Origin: an uncultured Clostridia bacterium
GTDB taxonomy: Bacteria > Bacillota > Clostridia > Oscillospirales > Ruminococcaceae
Assembly: GCA_947168885.1 (NCBI GenBank)
Contig: CAMVNQ010000021.1
Span: forward strand, 1-56,802
Reading direction: 5' to 3'
DNA: 56,802 nt
Made by a program: the position numbers and the translations under genes. The notes under the pieces are model-generated. The model worked only from the letters and a program-made list of their open reading frames with translations. It ran no database searches and was not told the origin of the DNA. Shown here piece by piece: positions 1 to 8,953 of the stretch; within the stretch, counting starts at the first letter, position 1; each line of letters starts with the position of its first letter.

Positions 1-83
1 TGAATTTCAAGGGTCGTTAATTCGTTCTTGTCTGCTGTTCAATTTTCAAGGTGCCTGCTGTCTTTTCATCTGACAGCTTTAAT

Positions 84-112
84 ATTTTACCACATTCTTT
101 TCGGTTTGTCAA
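84..112 (-). promoter_or_regulatory. Downstream promoter (P2) of a probable rRNA operon
   Basis: Read on the minus strand this is TTGACA (112-107), a 17-nt spacer and TAAAAT (89-84). The transcript would run left through a leader containing ACCTTGAAAATTGAACAG (about 59-43), a phrase typical of sequence just ahead of 16S rRNA in low-GC Gram-positive bacteria. No rRNA is inside the window, so the operon itself is inferred. Confidence 0.6.
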
Positions 113-190
113 GTCTTTTTTTCAAATTTTTTGAAAAAATTTTTCATTTCGACACCGCCTCAACATTCCTTTGCGAAGTGGAATGCATTT

Positions 191-219
191 ATTATATCAC
201 ACCACGTACTACTTGTCAA
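191..219 (-). promoter_or_regulatory. Upstream promoter (P1) of a probable rRNA operon
   Basis: The minus strand reads TTGACA (219-214), 17 nt, TATAAT (196-191), a perfect consensus. It lies 107 bp upstream of a second consensus promoter facing the same way. Tandem strong promoters followed by an untranslated leader are the usual layout in front of rRNA operons. The 1-417 stretch carries no convincing coding region. Confidence 0.6.
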
Positions 220-377
220 GGGGGTAAAACCGCTTTCTACATTTACATCATTTTACACCACTATTATTACCAGCCTGTTAGGCGATATTCACCAACCCTG
301 CTGTAATATTCCTGATATTAGCTTTTACGCGTTATTACTACACACCGACATTGCTGTAGCACAAATTAGCACAAAAA

Positions 378-402
378 ACGCGCTGCCAATTGAGCAGCGC
401 GT
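378..402 (-). terminator. Terminator of the diguanylate cyclase gene
   Basis: Nine-base-pair stem ACGCGCTGC/GCAGCGCGT with a 7-nt loop. On the minus strand it is followed by a run of T (complement of 373-378). It lies 16 bp beyond the stop codon of the GGDEF gene. Confidence 0.8.
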
Positions 403-417
403 TCTTTATCATATTTA

Positions 418-2328
418 TCAGCTCTCAAGGAAACCGAAGTTCGACTTACCGGACTTCTTGATCTTATACATTGCGTCGTCCGCCTGACCAATGATCTCCT
501 CAACACGCTTGGTGTTATCCTTGATAACGGAGATACCGATCGATACATTAACCGTAAGATGGTCACCGGAATCGCTGTCGAAACCTTCCTTAAGGGTATT
601 GAGTATCTGCTCTGCAACAAGCGCAGGATCATGATTATCCGAATCCTTGATGCATACTATGAACTCATCACCGCCATAACGTCCTACCATACCCTTGTCG
701 CCTACAGCATTCTTTATGGTAGTTGCTGTAAAGCGGAGTACCTGGTCACCGGTAGCATGGCTGTACTGGTCGTTGTAGAACTTGAAATCATCAATATCAA
801 CGAACAGGATAGCAAACTCGCTCTTTCTTGCTGCGATAAGCTCGATCTCGTTATTGATCGCAACTTCAATAGTTTCACGGTTGAATACATTTGTGAGAGA
901 ATCGAACGAAGCACGTGCTGTCAGAATATTCTCACTCTTCTTTGCACGGTCTATATCAACGATAACGCCGACGATCTTGACAGTCTTTCCTTCCTGGTCA
1001 ACGATCGATGATGTACGGATAAGTACCCATATATAGTCGCCGTAGATATTCTTTATACGATATTCGTTGTGCTTGAAGTTCTCGCCTTTTTCGAGCTTCT
1101 GCAGATCTGAAGTATATCTGTCCGCGTCTTCGGGATGCACCTTACACTTGATAAGGAAGCTGTCCGCAAAGTGGTCTGACGGAGCACGGTAGCTGAACTT
1201 CTTGTTGAAGTTGTTGGAGAACGATACTTCCTTTGTAGCAAGGTTCCATTCAAAGATGATATTGTCGGACATATCTATGATCGTTCTGTAACGCGACTCA
1301 CTGACGATGATATTATCGACTATATCGTTGAATACTCGTGCAATATCGCCGTATTCGTTTCTTGACATAATATCAACACGTGCATCGTGGTCGCCTCTGC
1401 TGATCTTTATAAGTATATCCTGTATTTTATAGAGAGGCTTTGTTACGATTATTATACCTATAATAGTAGCAACAATGCAGATTATTACCATTGCTACCGC
1501 TATACCTACAACGCTGTTAAAAGCAGGAACGGAGAACTGTACAGCCTTGATGCTCTCCTGGTTTACTACAGCTTTCCAGCCGCTCTCGGATGAAGCAGCG
1601 AAAGCTATGATCTCACCGTCGTCTGTAACGTATCTCGCGGGAACTGCTGCAGCATTTGCAGCAACGTCCTTATACACAGCGAACTGTGTGGAAGCAGTAC
1701 CTGCATCATAGTTTCCGCCGTATGTCTGACCTGTAACGCCAATAGAATTGAGCGGATCAACTACGAATATAAGGCCCTTGGACTGCTGGATTATGTTTGC
1801 AATACCGTCGTTCTTGAATACAAGTCCGACGAAGAATTTGTTTATCCTGCCTCTTACGGATACTCCCCATTCCTTTTTCGAGCCCTCCTCAGTGAAAATG
1901 ACCGGAGTTCTCTCGGGAGCTTCAGTATTGCATATACCGGATGCGTTCGTTACGCTGTCACTTGAACCGCTTGCTATAACGACATTCTTTGCTTCATCAT
2001 AGATTACGGCGCTTGTAAGAGTTCCGGACTTAGTGAGAGCATTGAGAGTATTGCTTACTGTTTCATACTCACTGCTTCCTGATCTGAAACTTCCGGACGT
2101 AAATGTCTGCACCTCGGGAAGTGATGTAATCACATCAAACCTGTCCGCAATATCATTTGCGTAGGTGTTAAGGCTTGCCGCCTGAACAACTGCGACATCC
2201 GAAAGATATCTCTCGAATATTCCCTGTGCGGACGATGTAAGCTGTATATTCAGCAATACACTGAATCCCGTCACAGTCGCAATGAGCAGTAAGGAAGCAA
2301 TAATTATAAGCTTGATCTTGATCTTCAT
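418..2328 (-). CDS. Membrane-bound diguanylate cyclase (sensor-HAMP-PAS-GGDEF)
   Basis: Predicted to make cyclic di-GMP from two GTP at the membrane. An N-terminal membrane segment (about residues 5-25) is followed by an extracellular sensor region of about 240 residues, a second membrane segment (about 275-300, rich in I/V/A), a HAMP linker, a PAS_3-like domain (about 355-470) and a C-terminal GGDEF domain. The signature GRYGGDEF is intact. I see no RxxD product-inhibition site just upstream of it. The ATG at 2328 is chosen over a TTG 24 nt upstream because the protein then starts directly with the basic MKIKIK stretch before the first membrane segment; a GGAGAG lies 13 nt before this ATG. 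The gene stands alone, with its own promoter and terminator. The sensed ligand is unknown. Confidence 0.9.
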   Translation of the reverse strand: MKIKIKLIIIASLLLIATVTGFSVLLNIQLTSSAQGIFERYLSDVAVVQAASLNTYANDIADRFDVITSLPEVQTFTSGSFRSGSSEYETVSNTLNALTKSGTLTSAVIYDEAKNVVIASGSSDSVTNASGICNTEAPERTPVIFTEEGSKKEWGVSVRGRINKFFVGLVFKNDGIANIIQQSKGLIFVVDPLNSIGVTGQTYGGNYDAGTASTQFAVYKDVAANAAAVPARYVTDDGEIIAFAASSESGWKAVVNQESIKAVQFSVPAFNSVVGIAVAMVIICIVATIIGIIIVTKPLYKIQDILIKISRGDHDARVDIMSRNEYGDIARVFNDIVDNIIVSESRYRTIIDMSDNIIFEWNLATKEVSFSNNFNKKFSYRAPSDHFADSFLIKCKVHPEDADRYTSDLQKLEKGENFKHNEYRIKNIYGDYIWVLIRTSSIVDQEGKTVKIVGVIVDIDRAKKSENILTARASFDSLTNVFNRETIEVAINNEIELIAARKSEFAILFVDIDDFKFYNDQYSHATGDQVLRFTATTIKNAVGDKGMVGRYGGDEFIVCIKDSDNHDPALVAEQILNTLKEGFDSDSGDHLTVNVSIGISVIKDNTKRVEEIIGQADDAMYKIKKSGKSNFGFLES

Positions 2329-2394
2329 ATTTGTTAACACTCTCCAGTTCAATATGATACACTCGGGTCAGAGCATAGCTCACCCATTTAATAT

Positions 2395-2423
2395 ATAATA
2401 TCACAAAAATCACGTCTTGTAAA
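2395..2423 (-). promoter_or_regulatory. Promoter of the diguanylate cyclase gene
   Basis: The minus strand reads TTTACA (2423-2418), 17 nt, TATTAT (2400-2395), about 67 bp upstream of the ATG. It is near consensus in sequence and exact in spacing. Confidence 0.6.
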
Positions 2424-2599
2424 TGATTTAGCAGGATTTTGTAAGTTTGACTTAAAACCACCATGCCTTTTTGGTCATTTTAACAATACGATATTATCAT
2501 TTTTAAGTAATGTATCCTCAACAACAGACGCTTGCAAGTAATATTTATCAAGGCTCCCCCACCGCGCGGCAGGAGAGCCTTAAAACGCTATTCCTTATA

Positions 2600-3793
2600 T
2601 TACATTCCGAATCCTTTTTTAAGGTCATCGGTGAACTTCTTGAGACGGTTCATAAATCCCGTCTGCTTTTCATAATTCTTCTCGGTGAGCTGCTCGGAGA
2701 AAGCTATAAGAGCGTCCTTTTGCTTCTTGTTGAGGTTCTTCGGTACTTCAAGCGTTACTTTTACAAGCTGATCGCCGCGTCCTTCCCTCTGAAGCTTTTG
2801 AATACCCTTTCCGCGTAGTCTGAATACAGTATCCGGCTGAGTTCCCGCCGGGACTGTGTATGTTACGTTTCCGTCGATAGTCGGCACAGTTATCTCGTCG
2901 CCGAGCACCGCCTGTGAATATGTTATCGGTATCTCCGTCCATACGTCAAACCCGTTTCTCTCGAAAAGCGGATCTTTCTTTACAAAGATCTTTACATTGA
3001 GGTCGCCCCTCTGACCGCCGTTCTGACCCATATTTCCCTGCCCTGCGACGCGGAGTATCTGTCCGTCGTCGATACCGGCGGGTATGTTCACGGTTATGGA
3101 CTGCTTCTTCTGAACGCGTCCGGTTCCGCGGCAGGTCTGACACGGCGTGTCAATTGTCTTGCCCTTGCCGCCGCACTTTCCGCAGGTGCGCGTTGACTGC
3201 ATATTTCCGAAGACAGTACGCTGGTTGAAGCGTATCTTTCCTGTACCGTTGCAGTCCGGACAGGTCTTTGGTGTAGTACCGGGCTTTGCTCCGTTGCCGT
3301 TACAGGTATCACATGTTTCCGAACGGTTCACATCTATGGTTATCGAAACGCCCTTGCAGGCTTCCATGAAGCTTATCGTATAGCTCGTCGAAATATCCGA
3401 ACCGCGTCTCGGAGCATTCGGGTTCGCACTTGTACGCGATCCCATACCGCCGCCGAAGAACGAATCGAAAATATCTCCGAGGTCTATGCCGTCGCCCGAG
3501 GAAAATCCGCCGAAACCGCCGAAGCCTCCGAATCCGCCGCCGGCACCTCCCGCACCGTAGGACGGGTCAACGCCTGCATGGCCGAACTGGTCATAGCGCT
3601 GTCTCTTCTGCGGGTCGGAAAGTACATCGTTAGCCTCGTTGACTTCCTTGAATTTCTCCGCAGCATCGGGGTCATCGGGGTGAAGATCGGGGTGATACTT
3701 CTTCGCCATCTGACGGTATGCTTTCTTTATTTCTTCTTCCGAGGCGCCCTTCTGTATCCCGAGGACTTCATAATAATCACGTTTTTCCGCCAT
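2600..3793 (-). CDS. dnaJ: Chaperone DnaJ (Hsp40)
   Basis: Co-chaperone that stimulates DnaK ATPase and delivers unfolded substrates. The 397-residue protein shows an N-terminal J domain with the HPD triad ([10 protein letters not shown], about residue 35), a Gly/Phe-rich segment (about 75-120) and the zinc-binding domain with four CxxCxGxG repeats ([32 protein letters not shown]). A C-terminal substrate-binding region follows. The start at 3793 ([10 protein letters not shown]) is fixed by a GGAGG about 8 nt upstream and by the family N-terminus; further upstream in-frame sequence has no such support. It is the last gene of the hrcA-grpE-dnaK-dnaJ set, separated from dnaK by 150 bp holding a hairpin and a repeat. 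Confidence 0.97.
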   Translation of the reverse strand: MAEKRDYYEVLGIQKGASEEEIKKAYRQMAKKYHPDLHPDDPDAAEKFKEVNEANDVLSDPQKRQRYDQFGHAGVDPSYGAGGAGGGFGGFGGFGGFSSGDGIDLGDIFDSFFGGGMGSRTSANPNAPRRGSDISTSYTISFMEACKGVSITIDVNRSETCDTCNGNGAKPGTTPKTCPDCNGTGKIRFNQRTVFGNMQSTRTCGKCGGKGKTIDTPCQTCRGTGRVQKKQSITVNIPAGIDDGQILRVAGQGNMGQNGGQRGDLNVKIFVKKDPLFERNGFDVWTEIPITYSQAVLGDEITVPTIDGNVTYTVPAGTQPDTVFRLRGKGIQKLQREGRGDQLVKVTLEVPKNLNKKQKDALIAFSEQLTEKNYEKQTGFMNRLKKFTDDLKKGFGM

Positions 3794-3828
3794 ACTTACC
3801 TCCAGTTCCAAAGTCTTTGGCTTTGGAA

Positions 3829-3892
3829 AATGCACAATCCATAATGCATAATGCACAATTTATATGCATTGTGAATAGCGCATTGTGAATTG
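3829..3892. repeat. Degenerate heptamer repeat with dyad symmetry
   Basis: The dnaK-dnaJ gap holds about four copies of a 7-mer close to GCACAAT/GCATAAT in tandem. Inverted versions (GCATTGT, GCATTGT, GAATTG) follow. It is noncoding and AT-rich, and it can fold on itself. This resembles intergenic heptamer repeats seen in other bacterial genomes, but I have no other copy inside the window. Confidence 0.55.
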
Positions 3893-3895
3893 GCT

Positions 3896-3929
3896 AAAGT
3901 GCCGTCGGGCGTCTGTCCGACAGCACTTT
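3896..3929 (-). terminator. Hairpin after dnaK
   Basis: Stem AAAGTGC-c-GTCGG pairing with CCGAC-a-GCACTTT just beyond the dnaK stop codon. The minus-strand T-run after it is poor, so it may be a partial terminator or an mRNA 3'-end stabiliser that lowers dnaJ relative to dnaK. Confidence 0.5.
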
Positions 3930-3943
3930 GCCATTATACATTA

Positions 3944-5788
3944 TCAGTTTGCGTCTTTATAATCCGCATCAACGATGTTGTCATCGCCGGGGTTGCCGCC
4001 CATAGAGCTTGTACCCGCGCCCTGAACATCGGGACCTGCAGCTCCCGGCTGTGCTCCGGTCTGCTGATATACCCTCTGTGCCACTTCATAGAACGCCTTC
4101 TGAAGCTCGTCCTTTGCGCTCTTTATAGCGTCGATATTGTCGCCCTTGAGAGCTTCCTTGAGTGCTTCAAGCTTCGGGTTAACGGCATCCTTGTCGGACT
4201 GTGATACTTTGTCGCCGAAGTCGTTCATAGACTTCTCGACCTGATATACCATCTGATCCGCTTCGTTGCGCGCATCGATCTCTTCCTTCTTCTTTGCGTC
4301 TTCCGCAGCATAAGCTTCCGCATCCTTTACCGCGCGGTCAATATCTTCCTTGCTCATGTTAGTGGAAGCAGTGATGCTGATGTGCTGCTCCTTGCCGGTG
4401 CCGAGATCCTTTGCGGAAACGTTGACGATACCGTTCGCGTCTATATCGAACGTTACCTCGATCTGCGGTACGCCTCTGGGAGCGGGAGCGATTCCGTCGA
4501 GTCTGAATGTGCCTATCGACTTGTTGTCCTTCGCGAATTCACGCTCACCCTGTAAGATGTTTATATCAACGCTGGGCTGGTTATCAACGGCTGTCGAATA
4601 AACCTGTGTCTTCTTGGTCGGGATAGTTGTGTTTCTCTCGATCATTCTCGTGCACACGCCGCCGAGAGTCTCGATACCGAGAGACAGAGGAGTTACATCA
4701 AGGAGAAGAAGTCCTGTAACTTCCTTGTTGAGAACACCGCCCTGGAGAGCTGCACCCATTGCTACGCACTCATCGGGGTTGATGCCCTTGAACGGATCTT
4801 TTCCGAGATAGCCCTTGACCGCGTCCTGAACTGCGGGGATACGTGTCGAACCGCCGACGAGAAGTATCTTGTCTATCTCGCTGAGCTTAAGTCCGCTGTC
4901 TGCAACCGCCTGCTTCAGCGGTCCCATTGTAGCTTCTACAAGGTCTGCTGTGAGCTCATTGAACTTTGCTCTCGAAAGAGTTACGTTAAGGTGCTTCGGA
5001 CCTGTTGCGTCCGCAGTGATATAAGGGATATTCACATTTACGGAAGTTGAGTTGGAAAGTGCGATCTTCGCCTTTTCCGCTTCGTCCTTAAGTCTCTGCA
5101 TAGCGAACTTGTCATTTCTGAGGTCAACGCCGTCGGACTTCTTGAACTCATTTACGAGGAAGTCGATAACTCTCTGGTCGAAGTCGTCGCCGCCGAGGTG
5201 GTTGTTTCCTGCTGTTGCGAGAACTTCCTGAACACCGTCGCCTATCTCGATAACGGATACATCGAATGTACCGCCGCCAAGGTCATATACAACGATCTTC
5301 TGGTCGTTTTCCTTGTCTATACCGTATGCAAGAGCCGCAGCTGTAGGCTCGTTGATTATTCTGTGAACTTTGAGACCCGCGATCTGACCGGCATCCTTTG
5401 TTGCCTGTCTCTGGGAGTCTGTGAAGTAAGCAGGTACAGTGATGACTGCGTCAGTTACCTTTTCACCGAGATAGCTCTCTGCTTCTGTCTTAAGTTTCTG
5501 AAGTATCATAGCGGATATTTCCTGCGGAGTGTACTTCTTGCCGTCTATATCCACTTTATAATCGCTGCCCATGTGACGCTTGATCGAGATTATCGTTCTC
5601 TCGGGGTTTGTGACAGCCTGGTTCTTTGCGAGCTGACCTACAAGTCTTTCGCCGTCCTTTGTGAAAGCGACAACGGAAGGTGTTGTTCTGCTGCCCTCGC
5701 TGTTGGTGATGACTGTTGCCTCGCCGCCCTCTATAACGGATACGCACGAGTTGGTAGTACCTAAGTCGATACCTATTATCTTGCTCAT
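3944..5788 (-). CDS. dnaK: Chaperone DnaK (Hsp70)
   Basis: ATP-dependent folding chaperone of 614 residues, working with GrpE and DnaJ in the cytoplasm. The actin-like ATPase domain opens with [11 protein letters not shown], carries [12 protein letters not shown] and the [12 protein letters not shown] phosphate motif, and ends near residue 360 at the [14 protein letters not shown] linker. The substrate-binding domain and helical lid follow, and the C-terminal tail is Gly/Ala-rich, ending DADYKDAN. Start at 5788 with GGAGG 8 nt upstream. It sits between grpE (88 bp upstream) and dnaJ. Expression should follow the CIRCE/HrcA control ahead of hrcA, as no separate promoter is evident. Confidence 0.98.
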   Translation of the reverse strand: MSKIIGIDLGTTNSCVSVIEGGEATVITNSEGSRTTPSVVAFTKDGERLVGQLAKNQAVTNPERTIISIKRHMGSDYKVDIDGKKYTPQEISAMILQKLKTEAESYLGEKVTDAVITVPAYFTDSQRQATKDAGQIAGLKVHRIINEPTAAALAYGIDKENDQKIVVYDLGGGTFDVSVIEIGDGVQEVLATAGNNHLGGDDFDQRVIDFLVNEFKKSDGVDLRNDKFAMQRLKDEAEKAKIALSNSTSVNVNIPYITADATGPKHLNVTLSRAKFNELTADLVEATMGPLKQAVADSGLKLSEIDKILLVGGSTRIPAVQDAVKGYLGKDPFKGINPDECVAMGAALQGGVLNKEVTGLLLLDVTPLSLGIETLGGVCTRMIERNTTIPTKKTQVYSTAVDNQPSVDINILQGEREFAKDNKSIGTFRLDGIAPAPRGVPQIEVTFDIDANGIVNVSAKDLGTGKEQHISITASTNMSKEDIDRAVKDAEAYAAEDAKKKEEIDARNEADQMVYQVEKSMNDFGDKVSQSDKDAVNPKLEALKEALKGDNIDAIKSAKDELQKAFYEVAQRVYQQTGAQPGAAGPDVQGAGTSSMGGNPGDDNIVDADYKDAN

Positions 5789-5876
5789 AATAATTGCCTC
5801 CTGTTTATATTTATTTGTTTTGAAGTTTCAATTCGATCATTGCCGAACGCGGTACCAGAATTCTTTATCCGGTATG

Positions 5877-6431
5877 CTACTGCGCTACAGACACCATTGC
5901 AAATCTAATTACCTTTGTACCTATGCGGTAGCCGTTCTGGAACACGTTCACGATCTTTCCGCTCTCGTGGTCGTCGCTCTGTACCTGCTGTACAGCCTGA
6001 TGCATAGCGGGATCGAAATCCTCTGCGGGAACTTTCTCTACGCCGAGCTTTTCAAGCGTTGCCATGAACGAATCGTATATCATCTGTACGCCCTTCTTGT
6101 AGCCTTCATCGCTGCATTCCGCCGCAAGTGCTCTTTCAAGATTGTCGAGCACCGGCAGGAAATCGCTTACGACTCTTGCTGTTATGTCGGGCATAAGCTC
6201 CGCCTTTTCCTTGGCTGTACGCTTGCGGTAGTTATCATACTCCGCCATGTTGCGCATGAGCTGTTCCTTCAGCTTAGCGACCTCGTCATCCTTTTTATCA
6301 TCGACTGCGGACTCTTCGACCACCTCTGCTTCACAAGCTTCGGTCTCCTGCGACTCCTCTGCAGCCTTTTCCTCGGTCACTTCCGTTTCTTCATTTTTTT
6401 CATGCTTGAGTTTTTCTTTTATCTCACTCAA
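5877..6431 (-). CDS. grpE: Nucleotide exchange factor GrpE
   Basis: Releases ADP from DnaK. The protein has an acidic, charged N-terminus (KHEKNEETEVTEEKAAEES), a long helix (KEQLMRNMAEYDNYRKRTAKE) and the conserved end with DPAMHQAVQ, NVFQNGYRIG and VIRFAMVSVAQ. I place the start at the TTG at 6431, giving 184 residues beginning MSEIKEKLKHEK. An AAAGGAGG lies 9 nt upstream and the result matches normal GrpE N-termini. ATGs at 6452 and 6464 would add a basic tail read from the end of hrcA and have worse ribosome-site spacing. The TTG start overlaps the hrcA stop by 8 nt, so translation is probably coupled. Confidence 0.93.
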   Translation of the reverse strand: MSEIKEKLKHEKNEETEVTEEKAAEESQETEACEAEVVEESAVDDKKDDEVAKLKEQLMRNMAEYDNYRKRTAKEKAELMPDITARVVSDFLPVLDNLERALAAECSDEGYKKGVQMIYDSFMATLEKLGVEKVPAEDFDPAMHQAVQQVQSDDHESGKIVNVFQNGYRIGTKVIRFAMVSVAQ

Positions 6432-7491
6432 TTTCGTCTTCCTCCTTTTCATCGGTAAAATCATCTCCTTCCGAACTGCCGCCTTCTCTTGAGAGAAGAT
6501 CGGTAACTTTATCGGTGAAATATTCTATATAAGGAATGATCTTTTTATATTCAAGTCTCATCGGACCAATGACTCCGAAGCCTCCGACATTTTCTCCGTC
6601 CTTACTGAACGTACCGGTTATCATGCTCGAATTCGAGATGACGAACGTATCGTTTTCCTTACCGAAAAGAACGTTTATTCCGGAGAACGTATTATCGAAC
6701 GCCTGCGTAAGTGCTTCCTTCTTACGGAGCACTGCCGCGATCTCTGTTCCTTTGAGTTCGCTGCATTCTATAAGGTTTTCCTCGCCCTCGATATGCACCC
6801 TCTCGCTGACCATATCGGCGGAAAGTTCCGCGATTCCCTTTAGCAGCGGCGAAAGCGTTATCATATAGCTTCCGAGCGCAGCCGAGAGATTGTCGATATA
6901 CGAATCGGAAAGTTCGTTCAGGTTCACGCCCTGAAGGTTGTCGTTCACAAAGCTTCTGAAAAAGTCCATCTGCTCATGCGTAAGGTCGAACGAAAGTCTG
7001 CAGACGCGGTTCTTTACTCCGCCGCCGGAAGTCATCATCATAAGAACGTACATCCTGCGTCCGGTGGGTATAACCTCGACCTTTGTGATAACGGAGAATT
7101 TTCCGGAATCGTTTGCCGAGACTATCGCGCATTTTGTAAAATCTGCGAGGGCTCTTGCGGCATTTTCTATTATGACCTCATCGGTCATGCCCTCCATATC
7201 CTCGAAGATGCTGTCTATCCTCTGCTTATCGGCTTCGGGTATCTGCTTTTCGGCGAGTCTGCTTATATAAAGGCGAAGTCCCTTATAAGTCGGGACACGT
7301 CCCGCCGAGGTGTGCGGATGTTCAAGAAGCCCCTGCTGTTCAAGCGCCGCCATTTCGTTTCTTATAGTCGCGGACGAGACCTGAATGTCGAGAAGCTCCT
7401 GTACAGCTTTGGAGCCGATAGGTTCTCCGGTACGGATATACTCATCTACTATCGTATCGAGTATCTTGTATGCTCTTCTTTCCAAGTTCAT
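6424..7491 (-). CDS. hrcA: Heat-inducible transcription repressor HrcA
   Basis: Represses the heat-shock operon by binding CIRCE; GroEL-dependent folding makes it the thermometer in this family. The protein is 355 residues, the usual length. The N-terminal winged helix has the family features YIRTGEPIGSKAVQELL and SSATIRNEMAALEQQGLLEHPHTSAGRVPT, and the C-terminal HrcA domain ends with GVIGPMRLEYKKIIPYIEYFTD. A short acidic tail overlaps the grpE start. It is the first gene of the operon and has two CIRCE boxes about 75-125 bp upstream, so it autoregulates. Confidence 0.97.
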   Translation of the reverse strand: MNLERRAYKILDTIVDEYIRTGEPIGSKAVQELLDIQVSSATIRNEMAALEQQGLLEHPHTSAGRVPTYKGLRLYISRLAEKQIPEADKQRIDSIFEDMEGMTDEVIIENAARALADFTKCAIVSANDSGKFSVITKVEVIPTGRRMYVLMMMTSGGGVKNRVCRLSFDLTHEQMDFFRSFVNDNLQGVNLNELSDSYIDNLSAALGSYMITLSPLLKGIAELSADMVSERVHIEGEENLIECSELKGTEIAAVLRKKEALTQAFDNTFSGINVLFGKENDTFVISNSSMITGTFSKDGENVGGFGVIGPMRLEYKKIIPYIEYFTDKVTDLLSREGGSSEGDDFTDEKEEDEIE

Positions 7492-7564
7492 CGCCCTCTT
7501 TCCGAAGCGTCGGAGCTGCTTTCCTTTCCGAAGCAGGTCGATTAGCAGTCATTTCTTATGAGTG

Positions 7565-7591
7565 TTAGCACTTTTTATCTCTGAGTGTTAG
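7565..7591 (-). promoter_or_regulatory. Degenerate second CIRCE operator
   Basis: TTAGCACTT-N9-GAGTGTTAG. Compared with the CIRCE consensus TTAGCACTC-N9-GAGTGCTAA, 8 of 9 and 7 of 9 bases match in the two arms. It overlaps the perfect CIRCE by four bases (7588-7591, TTAG), so the two operators are fused end to end in the hrcA leader. Confidence 0.7.
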
Positions 7592-7614
7592 CACTCTTTC
7601 TCTCCGAGTGCTAA
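7588..7614 (-). promoter_or_regulatory. CIRCE operator (perfect)
   Basis: TTAGCACTC-N9-GAGTGCTAA, an exact match to the CIRCE inverted repeat bound by HrcA. It lies 4 bp downstream of the -10 box of the hrcA promoter, an arrangement that lets HrcA block transcription start. Confidence 0.97.
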
Positions 7615-7618
7615 ACAT

Positions 7619-7647
7619 ACTATATCACTTTTTTTCTCCGTTGTCAA
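7619..7647 (-). promoter_or_regulatory. Promoter of the hrcA-grpE-dnaK-dnaJ operon
   Basis: The minus strand reads TTGACA (7647-7642), 17 nt, TATAGT (7624-7619), directly followed by CIRCE. It is a housekeeping sigma-type promoter, as expected for HrcA-controlled genes. Confidence 0.85.
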
Positions 7648-7694
7648 TAGTTTTTTGAAAAAAATTTTGCAATATACGGTCACATGGCTGATTA

Positions 7695-7723
7695 TTGACA
7701 TTTGCGAGGCATTGTGATATAAT
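7695..7723 (+). promoter_or_regulatory. Promoter of the GNAT acetyltransferase gene
   Basis: TTGACA (7695-7700), 17 nt, TATAAT (7718-7723), a perfect consensus, 40 bp before the ATG at 7764. It is divergent from the heat-shock promoter. Confidence 0.85.
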
Positions 7724-7763
7724 TTACTAATGTACGATAAATCGGGATTTGGCGGAGGCAACA

Positions 7764-8342
7764 ATGGTAAAAGATTATGAAACAGATAAACCAATTCTTG
7801 AAACCGACAGATTGATTATCCGTCCGCTTAACGAAAACGATGTAGCTGATTTAAAAGAGTGGCTTGGGAGAGAAGAAATCTATACATATTGGGGAAGAAA
7901 AGCAAGCAAGGGCGAGAAAAATCCTGAACTTCTGTTTATTGACGCTCGCCCTTGGGTAAAAAGGAAACCTTCTCCTGATTTTGATTGGGGAATTGTATTG
8001 AAAGAATCCAATAAAGTGATAGGTATGATTGCAGTATTTAATATCCAGAATGCCAGAATGGGCGATATAGGATACAGAGTTAATCCTGAGTACTGGAATA
8101 TGGGAATTACTACGGAAGCTTTGAAGGAAGTGCTGCGGTTTATATTTGAGAACACAGAAATGGACCGATTGAACGGACGTGTGGATGTACGAAATGTTGC
8201 TTCAAATAAAGTTATGGAAAAATGTGGTTTTATAAAAGAAGGAACAGTTCGTCAAGGAAAAATGGTTTCGGTTTATTGTAACTATAATATCTACGGTATG
8301 CTCAGAGAAGATTATATGAGTATGCAAGGTATAAACAGCTAG
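7764..8342 (+). CDS. GNAT-family N-acetyltransferase (RimJ/RimL-like)
   Basis: Predicted to transfer an acetyl group from acetyl-CoA to an amine; RimJ/RimL relatives act on protein N-termini or small amines, but the substrate here is not readable. The protein is 192 residues and starts LETDRLIIRPL, the usual opening of this subgroup. It has the acetyl-CoA-binding region around IGYRVNPEYWNMGITTEAL and a RNVASNKVMEKCGFIKEG motif near the C-terminus. The ATG at 7764 is preceded by GGAGG 5 nt upstream; an in-frame TTG at 7749 lies before that site and is rejected. Monocistronic, with its own consensus promoter. Its codon use looks more AT-rich than its neighbours, so it may be a later arrival. 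Confidence 0.88.
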   Translation: MVKDYETDKPILETDRLIIRPLNENDVADLKEWLGREEIYTYWGRKASKGEKNPELLFIDARPWVKRKPSPDFDWGIVLKESNKVIGMIAVFNIQNARMGDIGYRVNPEYWNMGITTEALKEVLRFIFENTEMDRLNGRVDVRNVASNKVMEKCGFIKEGTVRQGKMVSVYCNYNIYGMLREDYMSMQGINS

Positions 8343-8393
8343 ATAAATTCTGATTTATCATTGTAAACATTATTTATTAAAAGGAGTGTTTTT

Positions 8394-8909
8394 ATGAACG
8401 ATTTTCTCTCTCTCTCAAAAGCACGCTATTCCGTTCGCGGCTTTGACGGCTGCGAAATACCGCAGGAGCACATCGACAAGATCATAGAAGCCGGTATCGC
8501 CGCTCCCACAGGCGTGAACTACCAGCCCATAAAGATCTGGGTGTTCAGAAGCGATGAAGCACGCGAAAAGCTGCTGTCCTGCACGAAAATGAAGTTCATC
8601 GAGCCCGCTAAAGTGATTTTCGCGATAGGCGCCGATCCGACGCACTCATGGGTGCGCCCGTCAGACGGGAAGAATTTTGCTGATGTTGACGCGGCTATCG
8701 TGATAACTCACATGATGCTTGAGATACATGACCTCGGCTACGGTTCGACATGGATCGGTCATTTCGATGTGAACGCGCTCGCCGAGCTGTACCCGGAAAC
8801 AAAGGAATACAGCATGATAGGACTGCTCCCCGTAAGCGGTATCGCTATGGAGCCCTCCGAGCGCCACGCGAAGAGAAAGCCTGTCAAAGAGATAGTCACA
8901 GAGCTTTGA
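8394..8909 (+). CDS. Nitroreductase-family flavoprotein
   Basis: A 171-residue NAD(P)H/FMN oxidoreductase of the nitroreductase fold. FMN-binding features include KARYSVRGFDG near the N-terminus, the AAPTGVNYQP segment (about 38-48) and HDLGYGSTWIGHF (about 113-125). The real substrate is unknown; family members reduce nitro groups, flavins or quinones. ATG at 8394 follows AAAAGGAG. It ends in a shared terminator facing ftsH. Confidence 0.9.
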   Translation: MNDFLSLSKARYSVRGFDGCEIPQEHIDKIIEAGIAAPTGVNYQPIKIWVFRSDEAREKLLSCTKMKFIEPAKVIFAIGADPTHSWVRPSDGKNFADVDAAIVITHMMLEIHDLGYGSTWIGHFDVNALAELYPETKEYSMIGLLPVSGIAMEPSERHAKRKPVKEIVTEL

Positions 8910-8917
8910 TACAAAAT

Positions 8918-8950
8918 AAAACTCCGGTACTTTACAGTATCGGAGTTTTT
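8918..8950. terminator. Bidirectional terminator between nitroreductase and ftsH
   Basis: Stem AAAACTCCG(GTACT)/(AGTAT)CGGAGTTTT around a TTAC loop. T-runs follow on both strands. It lies between two converging genes (stop codons at 8909 and 8954). Confidence 0.85.
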
Positions 8951-8953
8951 GAT

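Noticed and set aside
1-417. Small plus-strand frames at the left edge
   Set aside because: They run against the promoters and leader, and their translations are hydrophobic low-complexity with no ribosome site.
5198-6458. Long plus-strand frames opposite dnaK and grpE
   Set aside because: They run opposite well-defined chaperone genes, have no ribosome sites and no recognisable domains.
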